64,000 nt of DNA from CAVZGO01 sp963774935 (GTDB taxonomy: Bacteria; Chloroflexota; Anaerolineae; Anaerolineales; UBA4823). The stretch's first letter is position 1. The number at the start of each line of letters is the position of its first letter. Position numbers and translations under genes: made by a program. Location of the stretch: assembly GCA_963774935.1 (NCBI GenBank), contig CAVZGO010000003.1:310001-374000 (forward strand). The letters are read 5' to 3'. The notes beneath the pieces were generated by a model that searched no databases, was not told where the DNA came from, and saw nothing but the letters and a program-made list of their open reading frames with translations. Shown piece after piece: positions 17,906 to 26,701 of this stretch.

Positions 17906-18289
17906 CTATAACTGCCGGTTCACGATGTAGCAGGCTAGCTCTTCTAAAGCCTGGCGCTCAAGAGATTCTGGCAGCTCTTGTAAGATCGATAATCCCTGAT
18001 CCACAAATTGGTTAGCTTCAGTCAACGATTGGTCAATTGCCTGGCTGGTTCGTATGGATTCCACGAGCGCGTCCATATCAGCAGACGAATATCTGCCCCC
18101 GTGCAGGATCGCATGCATCGTACGGTCATCGGGGGCATTCTCCAGATAGTACAATGCAGGCAGCGTGAGCAATCCCTGCCGCAGATCATTGCCGACAGGT
18201 TTCCCAACTGTCGTCTGCTCGCCGGTAAAGTCCAGGATATCATCCACAATCTGAAAAGCGATGCCGATTTGATATCCGAAATTCTTCAT
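17906..18289 (-). CDS. Polyprenyl diphosphate synthase, C-terminal part (separated by frameshift)
   Basis: 127 residues carrying the second aspartate-rich motif (QIVDDILDFTGE) and the following GKPVGNDLRQGLLTLPAL region of trans-isoprenyl diphosphate synthases. It starts with ATG at 18289, overlapping the TGA of the upstream piece as ATGA. Homologues have this stretch continuous with the other ORF as ...IR-QM-KNFGYQIGIAFQIVDD, so adding one base just before AGATGA restores one protein of about 315 residues. Either a base is missing from the sequence, the gene is decaying, or the two halves are made by coupled translation. Alone this part cannot be active, since it lacks the first DDxxD. Confidence 0.85.
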   Translation of the reverse strand: MKNFGYQIGIAFQIVDDILDFTGEQTTVGKPVGNDLRQGLLTLPALYYLENAPDDRTMHAILHGGRYSSADMDALVESIRTSQAIDQSLTEANQFVDQGLSILQELPESLERQALEELACYIVNRQL

Positions 18290-18852
18290 CTGCGTATACC
18301 TTCAGCATCAACAGGGCTGAGCATTGCACTCGCGGCAGTAGCCAGCTCAAACATCGAGGCTGTCTTGGCATAGATGCGTTGGAAATAGTCTTCACGGCTG
18401 GCCAACCCATGACTGGAGAATAATTGGGTAATCTCTCCGCTCACAATGGTTGCTAATGTTTCAGAGAATAAACGCATGACGGATATGGAATCCGTTTCAG
18501 CCGCGAGACGAGCCGCGCTGGCAAAAATGAAATCGCCCGTCAGCACCGTCGCTGCAGGAGACCATTGGGCGTTCAAGGTGGCGATTCCCCGGCGCAGTAA
18601 GGAGCCATCGATTAAATCGTCATGCACCAATGTGGCGGTATGGAGCATTTCAATGGCGGCGGATAGGGTAACCACGCGAGCTTGATCAGCGCCCAGCATT
18701 CGACCAGTCAGCAGGGACACCACTGGCCGGATCCGTTTGCCGCCAGAGGACAATAAGTGCTTCAGTGCTGAGCCCAGCTCGGGGTGATGCTTATCTGCCT
18801 GGGAACGCATGCGCGCCTCAACCAGGGGCAGTTGATCTTGCACCAAATTCAT
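18286..18852 (-). CDS. Polyprenyl diphosphate synthase, N-terminal part (separated by frameshift)
   Basis: Carries the front half of a long-chain prenyl diphosphate synthase (IspB/HepT-like), which makes the side chain of menaquinone or lipid carriers from FPP and IPP. Visible are SSGGKRIRP (IPP binding), the first aspartate motif VHDDLIDGSLLRRG, and LTGDFIFASA. The frame stops at a TGA (18288-18286) right where the second aspartate motif should follow. The fold suggests a start at the ATG at 18852. A TTG at 18885 has a better ribosome site (AAAGG) and overlaps the TatD stop. See the downstream piece for the frameshift. Confidence 0.85.
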   Translation of the reverse strand: MNLVQDQLPLVEARMRSQADKHHPELGSALKHLLSSGGKRIRPVVSLLTGRMLGADQARVVTLSAAIEMLHTATLVHDDLIDGSLLRRGIATLNAQWSPAATVLTGDFIFASAARLAAETDSISVMRLFSETLATIVSGEITQLFSSHGLASREDYFQRIYAKTASMFELATAASAMLSPVDAEGIRR

Positions 18853-18878
18853 AAAATTTACAGTATCCGAAGTCCTAC

Positions 18879-19694
18879 TTACCAATTGAATAACCTTTCT
18901 GAATTGCTGGTTGTAATCTGTGCGATCGCATTAACCTGTAAATGGTGTATCTCAGCTATTTTATCAGCAACCAGCCGAACATAGGCTGGTTCATTTCGCT
19001 TTCCTCTGTGTGGATGGGGTGGCAAAAATGGTGCATCTGTCTCGATGATGATCCGCTCCAGCGGAAGCCTGGCGACAACCTGCTGCAGGGCGGTTGAATT
19101 TCGATAAGTAACCGGTCCACCAATTCCAATATATAAACCAAGCTCAATCGCAAGCTCTGCCATCTTCAAATCACCCGAGAAAGCATGCAGGACACCCGCC
19201 CTACCCACCAGTGAAGATTGGATCATCACCAGGTGGTTGTGCCAGTTTTCCAATTCAGTAAGTAGATCCTCAGAGGCAGAACGCTCAGTCGTGGAGGCAT
19301 CTCGGACGTGAATGATAACAGGCAGGTTTTTCTCTGAGGCAATCTTGAGTTGAATTCGAAATATTTCTCGCTGGATTTCTTGCGGCGCCCAATCACGATA
19401 ATAATCCAACCCAATCTCGCCGATCGCAACCACCTTCGCATTTCGGGTTAAGCCTTTCAGCTTCTCAGGCGATTCATCTGTCCAGGTTAAGGCACTGTTG
19501 GGATGAACCCCAACGGCGACGTAAATGTCGGCTGCTCGATCTGTGATGCCTAATATTTTCTGGCAGTTATCAAGATCAACTGCAGGAATAACAATTCTAA
19601 GAACACCAGCATCTCTTGCTCGACCTATTACTTCGGGGCGGTCATCGTCAAAAGAGTCAAAATCCAGATGACAATGGCTATCAACGAGCATCAA
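18879..19694 (-). CDS. tatD: TatD-family metal-dependent deoxyribonuclease
   Basis: 271 residues of the TatD branch of the amidohydrolase superfamily, two-metal nucleases acting on DNA 3' ends. The HxH motif is in VDSHCHLDF, followed by AIGEIGLDYYRDWAPQEIQ with the bridging glutamate and aspartate, VIIHVRDA, GVLHAFSGD and IIIETDAPFLPP. All expected metal ligands are present. A 12-residue insert near LENWHNHLVMIQ is slightly longer than usual. It lies between deoB and the polyprenyl synthase in a minus-strand run. Confidence 0.93.
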   Translation of the reverse strand: MMLVDSHCHLDFDSFDDDRPEVIGRARDAGVLRIVIPAVDLDNCQKILGITDRAADIYVAVGVHPNSALTWTDESPEKLKGLTRNAKVVAIGEIGLDYYRDWAPQEIQREIFRIQLKIASEKNLPVIIHVRDASTTERSASEDLLTELENWHNHLVMIQSSLVGRAGVLHAFSGDLKMAELAIELGLYIGIGGPVTYRNSTALQQVVARLPLERIIIETDAPFLPPHPHRGKRNEPAYVRLVADKIAEIHHLQVNAIAQITTSNSERLFNW

Positions 19695-19728
19695 CCCTAT
19701 TCCTTATCACAGAGCGCAGATCTCCAGG

Positions 19729-20910
19729 CTAATCAACAATAAACAAGCTGCTGAAATCTTCACCCTCGCCAGTTTTAGCGACATCCAACAATTCTGCAAT
19801 GGTCGCAGCCAGGTCAGCGAAGCTGCTGCGGGTGCCTAAATTCACACCGGCTTTTACCCGACCTCCAGCAACCAGCAGCGGTACTCGTTCGCGCGAGTGA
19901 TCGGTGGATGGTGTGGTTGGGTCATTGCCATGATCGGCGGTTAAAAATAGAACATCGTCCTGAGTCATCACTTGCCGAATTCGAGGGAGATTCGCATCGA
20001 ATATTTCCAATGCACGCCCATACCCACCAGGATCGTTTCGATGACCATACACTGCATCAAAATCCACAAGATTGGCAAATATTAACCCCGGTCGACGTGT
20101 CGTGATAAATTCGATGACTCCTTCGACTGTCGCCAGGTTATTTCCGGTGTGATTGGAGTTGGTCAATCCGCGGTGTTCAAAAATATCCTCAATCTTTCCA
20201 ACCCCAGCAACCATCAAGCCTGCTTCCTTGACGTGGTCGAGCAGCGTGGGTCTCGGGGGCGGGAGCGAGAAATCACGTCTTCGCTCTGTGCGCTTGAAAC
20301 TACCCGGTTGACCCACGAAAGGACGCGCAATTACCCGCGCCACCGCCATCTCTCCTTGGAGCATCTCACGAGCAATTGTACACATCTGGTACAGCTCATC
20401 GATCGGAACAATTTCTTCATGAGCCGCTATCTGGAACACGCTATCACCGGAGGTGTATACAATTACTTTTCCGGTCGCCAGATGTTCTGGCCCCAACTCA
20501 TCCATGATGACAGTTCCAGAAGCCGGATAATTTCCGATCGTACCTCTTCCGATTCTTGCCTCAAATTGATTCAAAAACTCGGCTGGAAAGCCATTCGGGA
20601 ATGTTGGGAAGGGATCCATCATGGCGGTACCTGCCAATTCCCAGTGACCGGTTGTAGTATCCTTACCCGCGGATACCTCAGTAAGCCGGCCGTATGCCCC
20701 CTCTGGCATTTCAACTGCTGGAATCCCTTGAAAATCCCCCAAATATCCTAAACCCAGTGCTGCCATGTTGGGTAAGCTCAGTCCACCAAGAAATCTGGCC
20801 GTGTTACCCAGTGTATCGGATCCTTCATCACCATAGCTGGCTGCGTCTGGTGCATCCCCGATTCCCACACTATCGAGTACGATTAAAATTACCTGGCGAA
20901 TTTTATTCAT
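19729..20910 (-). CDS. deoB: Phosphopentomutase
   Basis: Interconverts (deoxy)ribose 1-phosphate and 5-phosphate in nucleoside salvage. 393 residues, the normal length. It has the alkaline-phosphatase-type metal sites: IVLDSVGIGDAPDA at the start, GKDTTTGHWE with the threonine nucleophile near residue 90, NLVDFDAVYGHRNDP in the middle and LFLTADHGNDPTTPSTDHSRE near the end. The ATG at 20910 is followed by an ordinary reading frame. Its neighbours glmM and tatD read the same way. Confidence 0.95.
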   Translation of the reverse strand: MNKIRQVILIVLDSVGIGDAPDAASYGDEGSDTLGNTARFLGGLSLPNMAALGLGYLGDFQGIPAVEMPEGAYGRLTEVSAGKDTTTGHWELAGTAMMDPFPTFPNGFPAEFLNQFEARIGRGTIGNYPASGTVIMDELGPEHLATGKVIVYTSGDSVFQIAAHEEIVPIDELYQMCTIAREMLQGEMAVARVIARPFVGQPGSFKRTERRRDFSLPPPRPTLLDHVKEAGLMVAGVGKIEDIFEHRGLTNSNHTGNNLATVEGVIEFITTRRPGLIFANLVDFDAVYGHRNDPGGYGRALEIFDANLPRIRQVMTQDDVLFLTADHGNDPTTPSTDHSRERVPLLVAGGRVKAGVNLGTRSSFADLAATIAELLDVAKTGEGEDFSSLFIVD

Positions 20911-21018
20911 TTAGCAATCCTCAAGCAATCTGTTCCTAAGTAATTTACATTCTACAGATGAATAATCAATAAACCGAAAAGCCTGGAAATCTATATACAT
21001 TTATGTATTTGTGGTTGA

Positions 21019-22482
21019 TCACCAATCTGCTGCTGGGATGATTACCCCACCCTGAGTGCAGTTTAGAATATCCACCTCACCGGAAGGTGTGTTGGATTTA
21101 TTTTGGGTTTGCCGGCATATTTTCCAGGCAATTTTGGCTAGATCCATTACATCCAACGGAGCATTTCCTTCTAGCATCACCCGAAATAGCGGCTCAGTGC
21201 CTGAATATCGCAAATTAGCACGCAAGAGGGAAGGATTTTCAGCCAATATGGCTTGTTCCCATTCCGAGAGATAGATTTTCTCGTACCTCGGTCCAGCACC
21301 CACAAGGGCAGAGGCAATGATTTGGGGGGTTTTTCCTACACCCCTGGCAAACTCAGCAAGAGAACTGGCTCCGGATTCGCGATAAGCCCGAAGCACAAAT
21401 AATGCCGTTCGGATCCCATCTCCAGTTGTCCATAAATCATCCACAAGGTCGATATGACCCGCCTGTTCACCCCCCAGTCCCAAGCGACCTGGTTGGTCAT
21501 GTTGTGCACGAATTTGGAGCAGCTTCTCCACAACATATTTATCTCCCACCGGAGTTTCATGCATAACCATACCAGCATTTTCGATGTATCGTTTCAAGCC
21601 GGTGTTACGCATCGTTGTAGTGACCACTGCATTACCTAGCAGTTGATTTTTGCCAGCCAAGTATGCTGACAAGAAACCCAGCATGTGATCACCATCAATT
21701 AGATTACTCTCTTCATCTACAAAAACAACCCGGTCGGCATCACCGTCGAATGCCAGTGCAAAATTCGCACCGAGTTGGCTGGTTAGTGCTCCTAATTCTT
21801 GAGGTGCTCTGCGTGCCCATTCTGATCCGCATTTATTATTGATGTTACGTCCGTTAGGCATCGCATGTATCGCAATTGGATTAGCATTGGTCTGAGAAAA
21901 GACGGCAGGAGCAGCCTTCCATGCCGCGCCGTTCGAGCAATCGATAAGGATGGTTAATCCTTCCAGGAACTCTGGCGGGTGTTCGGATAAGAGACCACGT
22001 GTGTATAATTCCGCTGCGGCAGTGTGATCATGATACATCCCAAGACGCTGAAATATCATTGTCTCTTTGAATCCGCCATCCTCTGTCACTAATGCTTCTA
22101 GTTGTCCTTCCATCGATTCTGGAAATTTTTGTCCCCTTGCATCAAAAAATTTTATACCGTTTTGTTCTACCGGGTTGTGGGATGCAGAGATTACTGCACC
22201 TGCTTGTATTCCACTCTTACACAGCAAGTAGGAAATTGCAGATGTTGGAAGCACACCAACGTCCAACACATCGACCCCATTCGACAACAAACCAGATATT
22301 AGAGCTTTTTGCAATATTTCGCCAGAGCCTCTGGGATCGCGGCCTACAACAATGCTGGGATTTCTACTATCCTGAGATAATAAATATCCAACGACCCTAC
22401 CAAGCTTCAGGAAAAACTCTGGCACCAAAGGCCATTCCCCAAACTTCCCCCGTATTCCATCCGTGCCGAATAATTGAGCCAT
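21019..22482 (-). CDS. glmM: Phosphoglucosamine mutase (or closely related phosphohexomutase)
   Basis: Converts glucosamine 6-phosphate to the 1-phosphate for peptidoglycan precursor synthesis. The N-terminal LFGTDGIRG is characteristic of GlmM. The phosphoserine loop is VISASHNPVEQNGIKFF, with serine near residue 101. The magnesium loop is AFDGDADRVVFVDE, and the sugar-phosphate loop is RYSGTEPLFRVMLE near the C-terminus. At 487 residues it is about 40 longer than most GlmM proteins; the excess lies around the sugar-binding region and the C-terminal tail. ManB/phosphomannomutase is the alternative. Confidence 0.88.
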   Translation of the reverse strand: MAQLFGTDGIRGKFGEWPLVPEFFLKLGRVVGYLLSQDSRNPSIVVGRDPRGSGEILQKALISGLLSNGVDVLDVGVLPTSAISYLLCKSGIQAGAVISASHNPVEQNGIKFFDARGQKFPESMEGQLEALVTEDGGFKETMIFQRLGMYHDHTAAAELYTRGLLSEHPPEFLEGLTILIDCSNGAAWKAAPAVFSQTNANPIAIHAMPNGRNINNKCGSEWARRAPQELGALTSQLGANFALAFDGDADRVVFVDEESNLIDGDHMLGFLSAYLAGKNQLLGNAVVTTTMRNTGLKRYIENAGMVMHETPVGDKYVVEKLLQIRAQHDQPGRLGLGGEQAGHIDLVDDLWTTGDGIRTALFVLRAYRESGASSLAEFARGVGKTPQIIASALVGAGPRYEKIYLSEWEQAILAENPSLLRANLRYSGTEPLFRVMLEGNAPLDVMDLAKIAWKICRQTQNKSNTPSGEVDILNCTQGGVIIPAADW

Positions 22483-22653
22483 CTACCTCGTCCTGGAGCA
22501 GGATAAATAAATCATGCACAAAAAGTGATTTTCTTAACAATCGAATTATATCAAGGGATAGATTTCGATGAAAGGGAATTCAGTCAAATATGATTTTAAT
22601 TCGTAAATTATTTGCACTTGGTCGACGTGTAGTTAGTATGGCATAAAAATCAG

Positions 22654-22682
22654 TTGCAAATTCCTAATAAATGTCGTATAAA
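22654..22682 (+). promoter_or_regulatory. Promoter of the ATP-grasp/esterase operon
   Basis: TTGCAA (22654-22659), 17 bases, TATAAA (22677-22682). It lies 83 bases before the ATP-grasp start in the 283-base divergent gap between glmM and this operon. Nothing else is recognised in that gap. Confidence 0.65.
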
Positions 22683-22765
22683 TGAGGAATTATTTTCCCA
22701 TTGATTTCATCGTGAATATCATAATTCCTTCTATCGATAGATAATTGATTGAGAGGCGAAACAGC

Positions 22766-23932
22766 ATGAACTTTATATATCTATCCCCACATTTTCCACC
22801 AAACTATTACTTGTTCTGTGTTCATCTGAACCAACTTGGCGTCAACGTTCTTGGCATTGCTGATGAATATTTTAACCAGCTACGTGAGGAGCTAAGGAAT
22901 GCGCTCAAAGAATATTACCGGGTTGGTAACATGGAAAACTACGATGAACTATTGCGCGCATTAGGATATTTCACTTATCGTTTTGGTAAGATAGATCGCC
23001 TTGACTCTTTGAACGAATATTGGCTGGAAGCAGAAGCACGACTGCGTACGGATTTCAATATATTTGGGTTGAAAGCAGATGATATGCCCCGGATCAAGCG
23101 AAAATCTGTCATGAAACAAGTTTTTATGAATGCTAATGTCCCAGTCGCACGTGGCAGGGTCGTTCAAACCTTGACAGACGCAAAAAAGCTAATAAAAGAG
23201 ACCGGTTATCCGGTAGTGGCAAAACCAGATATTGGTGTCGGAGCAGCGAAAACCTATAAAATCCATAATCAAGATGAGCTTGATAATTTTTTCGCTACCA
23301 AGCCTGATGTAGATTACATCATGGAAGAATTCATCCAAGGAGATATCTGCACCTTCGATGGTCTTACAGATCGAGAGGGTAACATCGTATTTTTTACCTC
23401 ACACAAATTCAGCCAAGGGATCATGGAGACGGTCAATAAGGATGGCCTGGTATATTATTATTCCTTACGTGATATTCCTGAAGATCTTGAAGACACAGGA
23501 CGTCGAATTGTGAAGGCTTTTGCTGTACGGGAACGATTTTTTCATTTTGAGTTCTTCCGGCTGCCGGTGGGTAAATTGGTCGCTCTTGAGGTGAATATGC
23601 GACCGCCAGGTGGTATGACTACCGACATGTTCAACTATGCCAACGAAATAGATATTTACAGAGAATGGGCGAATATCATCGTACATAACCGGTTTACAGC
23701 AGACTATTCGCGACCTTTCCATTGTTGTTATGTGGGAAGAAAATGGAATCGGACGTATACACATACTCATGAAGAAATTGTCCAAGCCTTCGGAGAATGT
23801 TGTCTGGTGAACAATGAGCCAATCAGCGGTATCTTCAGCCCGGCTTTAGGAAATCATGGATATTTGGTACGTTCACCTGAACTGGATGAAATCATCTACA
23901 TGGCCAATTTCATTCAACAAACATCTGATTAG
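22766..23932 (+). CDS. ATP-grasp ligase-like protein of unknown substrate
   Basis: 388 residues from the ATG at 22766 (GAGAGG upstream); a TTG 21 bases earlier is less likely. The ATP-grasp fold is visible. A pre-ATP region is followed by KRKSVMKQVFMNANVPVARG at about 110-130, YPVVAKPDIGVGAAKTYKI (P-loop-like lysine and glycine loop), DYIMEEFIQGDICTFDG (hinge) and HFEFFRLPVGKLVALEVNMRPPGG, with the E and N magnesium ligands. Members activate a carboxylate as acyl phosphate and join it to an amine or thiol. It is 8 bases from an esterase gene. The pairing suggests synthesis and trimming of the same ester or amide, but no product can be named. Confidence 0.84.
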   Translation: MNFIYLSPHFPPNYYLFCVHLNQLGVNVLGIADEYFNQLREELRNALKEYYRVGNMENYDELLRALGYFTYRFGKIDRLDSLNEYWLEAEARLRTDFNIFGLKADDMPRIKRKSVMKQVFMNANVPVARGRVVQTLTDAKKLIKETGYPVVAKPDIGVGAAKTYKIHNQDELDNFFATKPDVDYIMEEFIQGDICTFDGLTDREGNIVFFTSHKFSQGIMETVNKDGLVYYYSLRDIPEDLEDTGRRIVKAFAVRERFFHFEFFRLPVGKLVALEVNMRPPGGMTTDMFNYANEIDIYREWANIIVHNRFTADYSRPFHCCYVGRKWNRTYTHTHEEIVQAFGECCLVNNEPISGIFSPALGNHGYLVRSPELDEIIYMANFIQQTSD

Positions 23933-23940
23933 GAGAGATC

Positions 23941-24678
23941 ATGAACATCGAATACCACAAGTGGTGGAGCCCAAGCTTAAATCAGGATATGGAATTGAAG
24001 GTTTTTGGTCATACCGGAAAACCAGTTGTGGTATTTCCATGTCAGGGGGGACGGTTTTTTGAATGGGAAGATTTCGGTATGGTGAATGCCATTCGATGGT
24101 TTATTGATGAGGGAAAAATTCAACTATTCACGGTTGACAGCATCGATAAGCAAAGCTGGGCAAATTGGAACGCCCACCCGGCAGACCGTGCACGCAGGCA
24201 TGAAGACTATGATCGCTACATCGTACATGAGGTCGTTCCTTTTGTTAGCGACCAAAATCGGACAGGGAAGAAGCTATTAGCTACTGGCTGCAGCATGGGC
24301 GGGTATCACTCTGGAAATTTTTTCTTCCGCCATCCAGACGTATTTGATGCAGTAATTGCTATCAGTGGTCTTTTTAGCCTGCATATGTTTGTCGGTGATT
24401 ATTCGGATGATAACGTCTACTTCAATTCACCCATCGTTTATCTGGCAAATATGAACGATCCCTGGTACCTGGATAAATATCGAGAAAGCCAGATTGTGAT
24501 TTGCTGTGGGCAAGGCGCCTGGGAGGACCAGATGCTCGGCGACACGATGGCAATTAAGAAAATTCTAGAAGAAAAATCCATACCTGGCTGGGTGGACATT
24601 TGGGGGCAAGACGTCAACCATGACTGGCCTTGGTGGTATAAAATGGTACCTTACTTTCTAAGCAAGCTGGAGTTGTAG
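23941..24678 (+). CDS. Esterase-like alpha/beta hydrolase paired with the ATP-grasp gene
   Basis: 245 residues with the alpha/beta hydrolase fold. The nucleophile elbow is ATGCSMGGYHSG, near residue 120. A late aspartate is in WVDIWGQD and a catalytic histidine in DVNHDWPWW. No signal peptide is visible, so it is cytoplasmic. It resembles the esterase-D-like family (COG4947 type), whose substrates are mostly unknown. It follows the ATP-grasp gene by 8 bases and its stop codon touches the pheA ATG, so all are in one transcript. Confidence 0.85.
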   Translation: MNIEYHKWWSPSLNQDMELKVFGHTGKPVVVFPCQGGRFFEWEDFGMVNAIRWFIDEGKIQLFTVDSIDKQSWANWNAHPADRARRHEDYDRYIVHEVVPFVSDQNRTGKKLLATGCSMGGYHSGNFFFRHPDVFDAVIAISGLFSLHMFVGDYSDDNVYFNSPIVYLANMNDPWYLDKYRESQIVICCGQGAWEDQMLGDTMAIKKILEEKSIPGWVDIWGQDVNHDWPWWYKMVPYFLSKLEL

Positions 24679-25521
24679 ATGAAAATCGCATTTCAAGGAG
24701 AAGCCGGCGCATATAGTGAGCAGGCTGCGCTAGAATACTACTCTTCCACAATAGAGACTGTACCCTGTCATTCATTTGATGATGTCTTTGAAATTGTGGG
24801 CAATGGCATGGCTGACTCTGGCATATTGCCAATCGAAAACTCACTTGCTGGCAGTATTCATCGAAACTACGACTTGCTACTCCGCCATGATTTATCCATC
24901 ATCGCAGAATACCACCTGCGTGTAAGTCATTGCTTGCTAGCATTACCCGGTGTTGCTCTATCAGAAATAAAGAGAGTCCACTCTCACCCTCAAGCTCTTG
25001 CACAATGCGAGGCGAGCTTGCTAGCTCTAAACCTTGAGCAGGTTGTTGAAGCTGATACAGCAGGCAGTGCACGCTGGCTGAGCCAACAAACAAATACCGA
25101 ATCTGCAGCGATTGCATCTCGGCGAGCTGCAGAGGTGTATGGATTACAAATTCTTCGGGAGCATTTGGAAGACAACCCGGCTAACTTTACCCGCTTTCTT
25201 ATCCTCGCTCCTGACCCGGTGGAAATTGAGGAGCCAGATAAAGGGAGCTATAAAACCTCGATCGTCTTTAGCCTGAACAACCAGCCTGGTGTGCTCTTCA
25301 AAGCGATGAGTGTTTTTGCCCTTCGAGATATAGACCTGACAAAAATTGAATCTCGCCCATTACCTGGTTATCCATGGGAATATATTTTCTACATCGACTT
25401 TGTTGGTCACTACCGATCGCCGGTGTGTGCTCGAGCACTGGAGCACTTATCTGAATTAGCTACATATTATCGTCTGCTGGGTTCATATCCTCGTCACTTG
25501 GTACAATATCAAGATGTTTAA
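24679..25521 (+). CDS. pheA: Prephenate dehydratase
   Basis: Makes phenylpyruvate from prephenate in phenylalanine synthesis. 280 residues, typical of the monofunctional enzyme without chorismate mutase. The catalytic domain has IAFQGEAGAYSEQAA, GILPIENSLAGSI, VHSHPQALAQC and the catalytic TRF in NPANFTRFLIL. The C-terminal ACT domain (about 195-275) with NQPGVLFKAMSVFA and the ESRP loop should give phenylalanine feedback. Its ATG follows the esterase TAG with no gap, and its end overlaps the next gene by 8 bases. Confidence 0.95.
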   Translation: MKIAFQGEAGAYSEQAALEYYSSTIETVPCHSFDDVFEIVGNGMADSGILPIENSLAGSIHRNYDLLLRHDLSIIAEYHLRVSHCLLALPGVALSEIKRVHSHPQALAQCEASLLALNLEQVVEADTAGSARWLSQQTNTESAAIASRRAAEVYGLQILREHLEDNPANFTRFLILAPDPVEIEEPDKGSYKTSIVFSLNNQPGVLFKAMSVFALRDIDLTKIESRPLPGYPWEYIFYIDFVGHYRSPVCARALEHLSELATYYRLLGSYPRHLVQYQDV

Positions 25522-26701
25522 CTCATTAGAAGAAAAAATATACATGGATTATGCGGCAACAACACCTGTAGACCCTCGTGTTGTGGAAGCAATGCTCCCT
25601 TACTTTACCAAGTATTTTGGCAATCCATCTTCGGTGCACCGCTTTGGTCAACTCGCAGAAGCAGCCGTTGAGCAAGCCCGAGAAAAAATATCTGATGAAT
25701 TGGGGTGTTTACCGGATCACGTGATTTTTACTTCTTGTGGTACTGAGAGCGACAACCTGGCTTTGCGTGGTTCGGCTTTCGCAGCCCGGGACTTCAAGAA
25801 TGCTAATCACATACTTATAAGTGCAGTAGAACATCATGCCGTAACCCATACTGCTGAACAATTACGAAGATTGCACGGCTTCGATCTGGAATATATTCCG
25901 GTGGACGAATTCGGGATGGTTCATCCCCAGGAAGTTGCACGCCGCCTTCGACCGGATACTGCAGTTGTGTCTGTAATGTACGCTAATAATGAAATTGGCA
26001 CAATCAATCCTATCGCAGACATCGGAGCCATTTGCCAGGATGCGAAAGTACTTTTCCATACCGATGCAGTACAGGCTGCTGCATATCTCCCAATCGATGT
26101 CCATAAATTGAAGGTCGACATGCTGTCATTAGGTGCGCACAAGTTTTATGGTCCAAAGGGAGTAGGAGCTCTCTATATTAACAAAACAACCGACCATGCT
26201 CATAGCAATAATTTTCTTATGCCAACCCAAACTGGCGGTGGTCAAGAATTTGGTTTACGAGCTGGTACTCACAACGTTCCATATATTGTTGGCATGGCAG
26301 AAGCGCTCAAGTTAGCGTGTGATGAGAGAAAATCCAGGTGGGAGCTACTTCAACCAATGCGCGATCATCTGGTCGGGCAGATACTTGAACAAATTCCGGA
26401 TAGCCGACTAACCGGACATCCAACGCAGCGTCTCCCAAATCATGCCAGCTTTGTTTTTCGTGGCGTCGATGGGAATTATTTATTGACACTGCTTGATGTC
26501 GAAGGCTATGCCTGCTCTTCCGGCTCGGCTTGTAAAACAGGTAATCCTGAGCCATCTGATGTCCTACTTGCACTGGGAATAACCTCCAATTGGGCATTAG
26601 GTTCTTTACGGATAACACTCGGCTCAGGTACACAAACCAGCCATATTGAAAAATTAATCCAGGTATTACCAGGATTGGTAGAAAAAGCGCGAAGATCCTG
26701 A
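25514..26701 (+). CDS. Cysteine desulfurase (IscS/NifS family)
   Basis: A PLP enzyme of 395 residues that releases sulfur from cysteine as a persulfide. It has MDYAATTPVDPRV at the start, the SCGTESDN substrate loop, EHHAV, SLGAHKFYGPKGVGAL with the PLP lysine, and the catalytic-loop cysteine in GYACSSGSACKTG. The length and the SSGSAC loop place it in the IscS/NifS group (group I). Its neighbour mnmA, whose ATG overlaps this stop (TGATG), is the classic sulfur acceptor for tRNA 2-thiouridine, so this desulfurase probably feeds MnmA directly. The start overlaps pheA by 8 bases. Confidence 0.94.
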   Translation: MFNSLEEKIYMDYAATTPVDPRVVEAMLPYFTKYFGNPSSVHRFGQLAEAAVEQAREKISDELGCLPDHVIFTSCGTESDNLALRGSAFAARDFKNANHILISAVEHHAVTHTAEQLRRLHGFDLEYIPVDEFGMVHPQEVARRLRPDTAVVSVMYANNEIGTINPIADIGAICQDAKVLFHTDAVQAAAYLPIDVHKLKVDMLSLGAHKFYGPKGVGALYINKTTDHAHSNNFLMPTQTGGGQEFGLRAGTHNVPYIVGMAEALKLACDERKSRWELLQPMRDHLVGQILEQIPDSRLTGHPTQRLPNHASFVFRGVDGNYLLTLLDVEGYACSSGSACKTGNPEPSDVLLALGITSNWALGSLRITLGSGTQTSHIEKLIQVLPGLVEKARRS

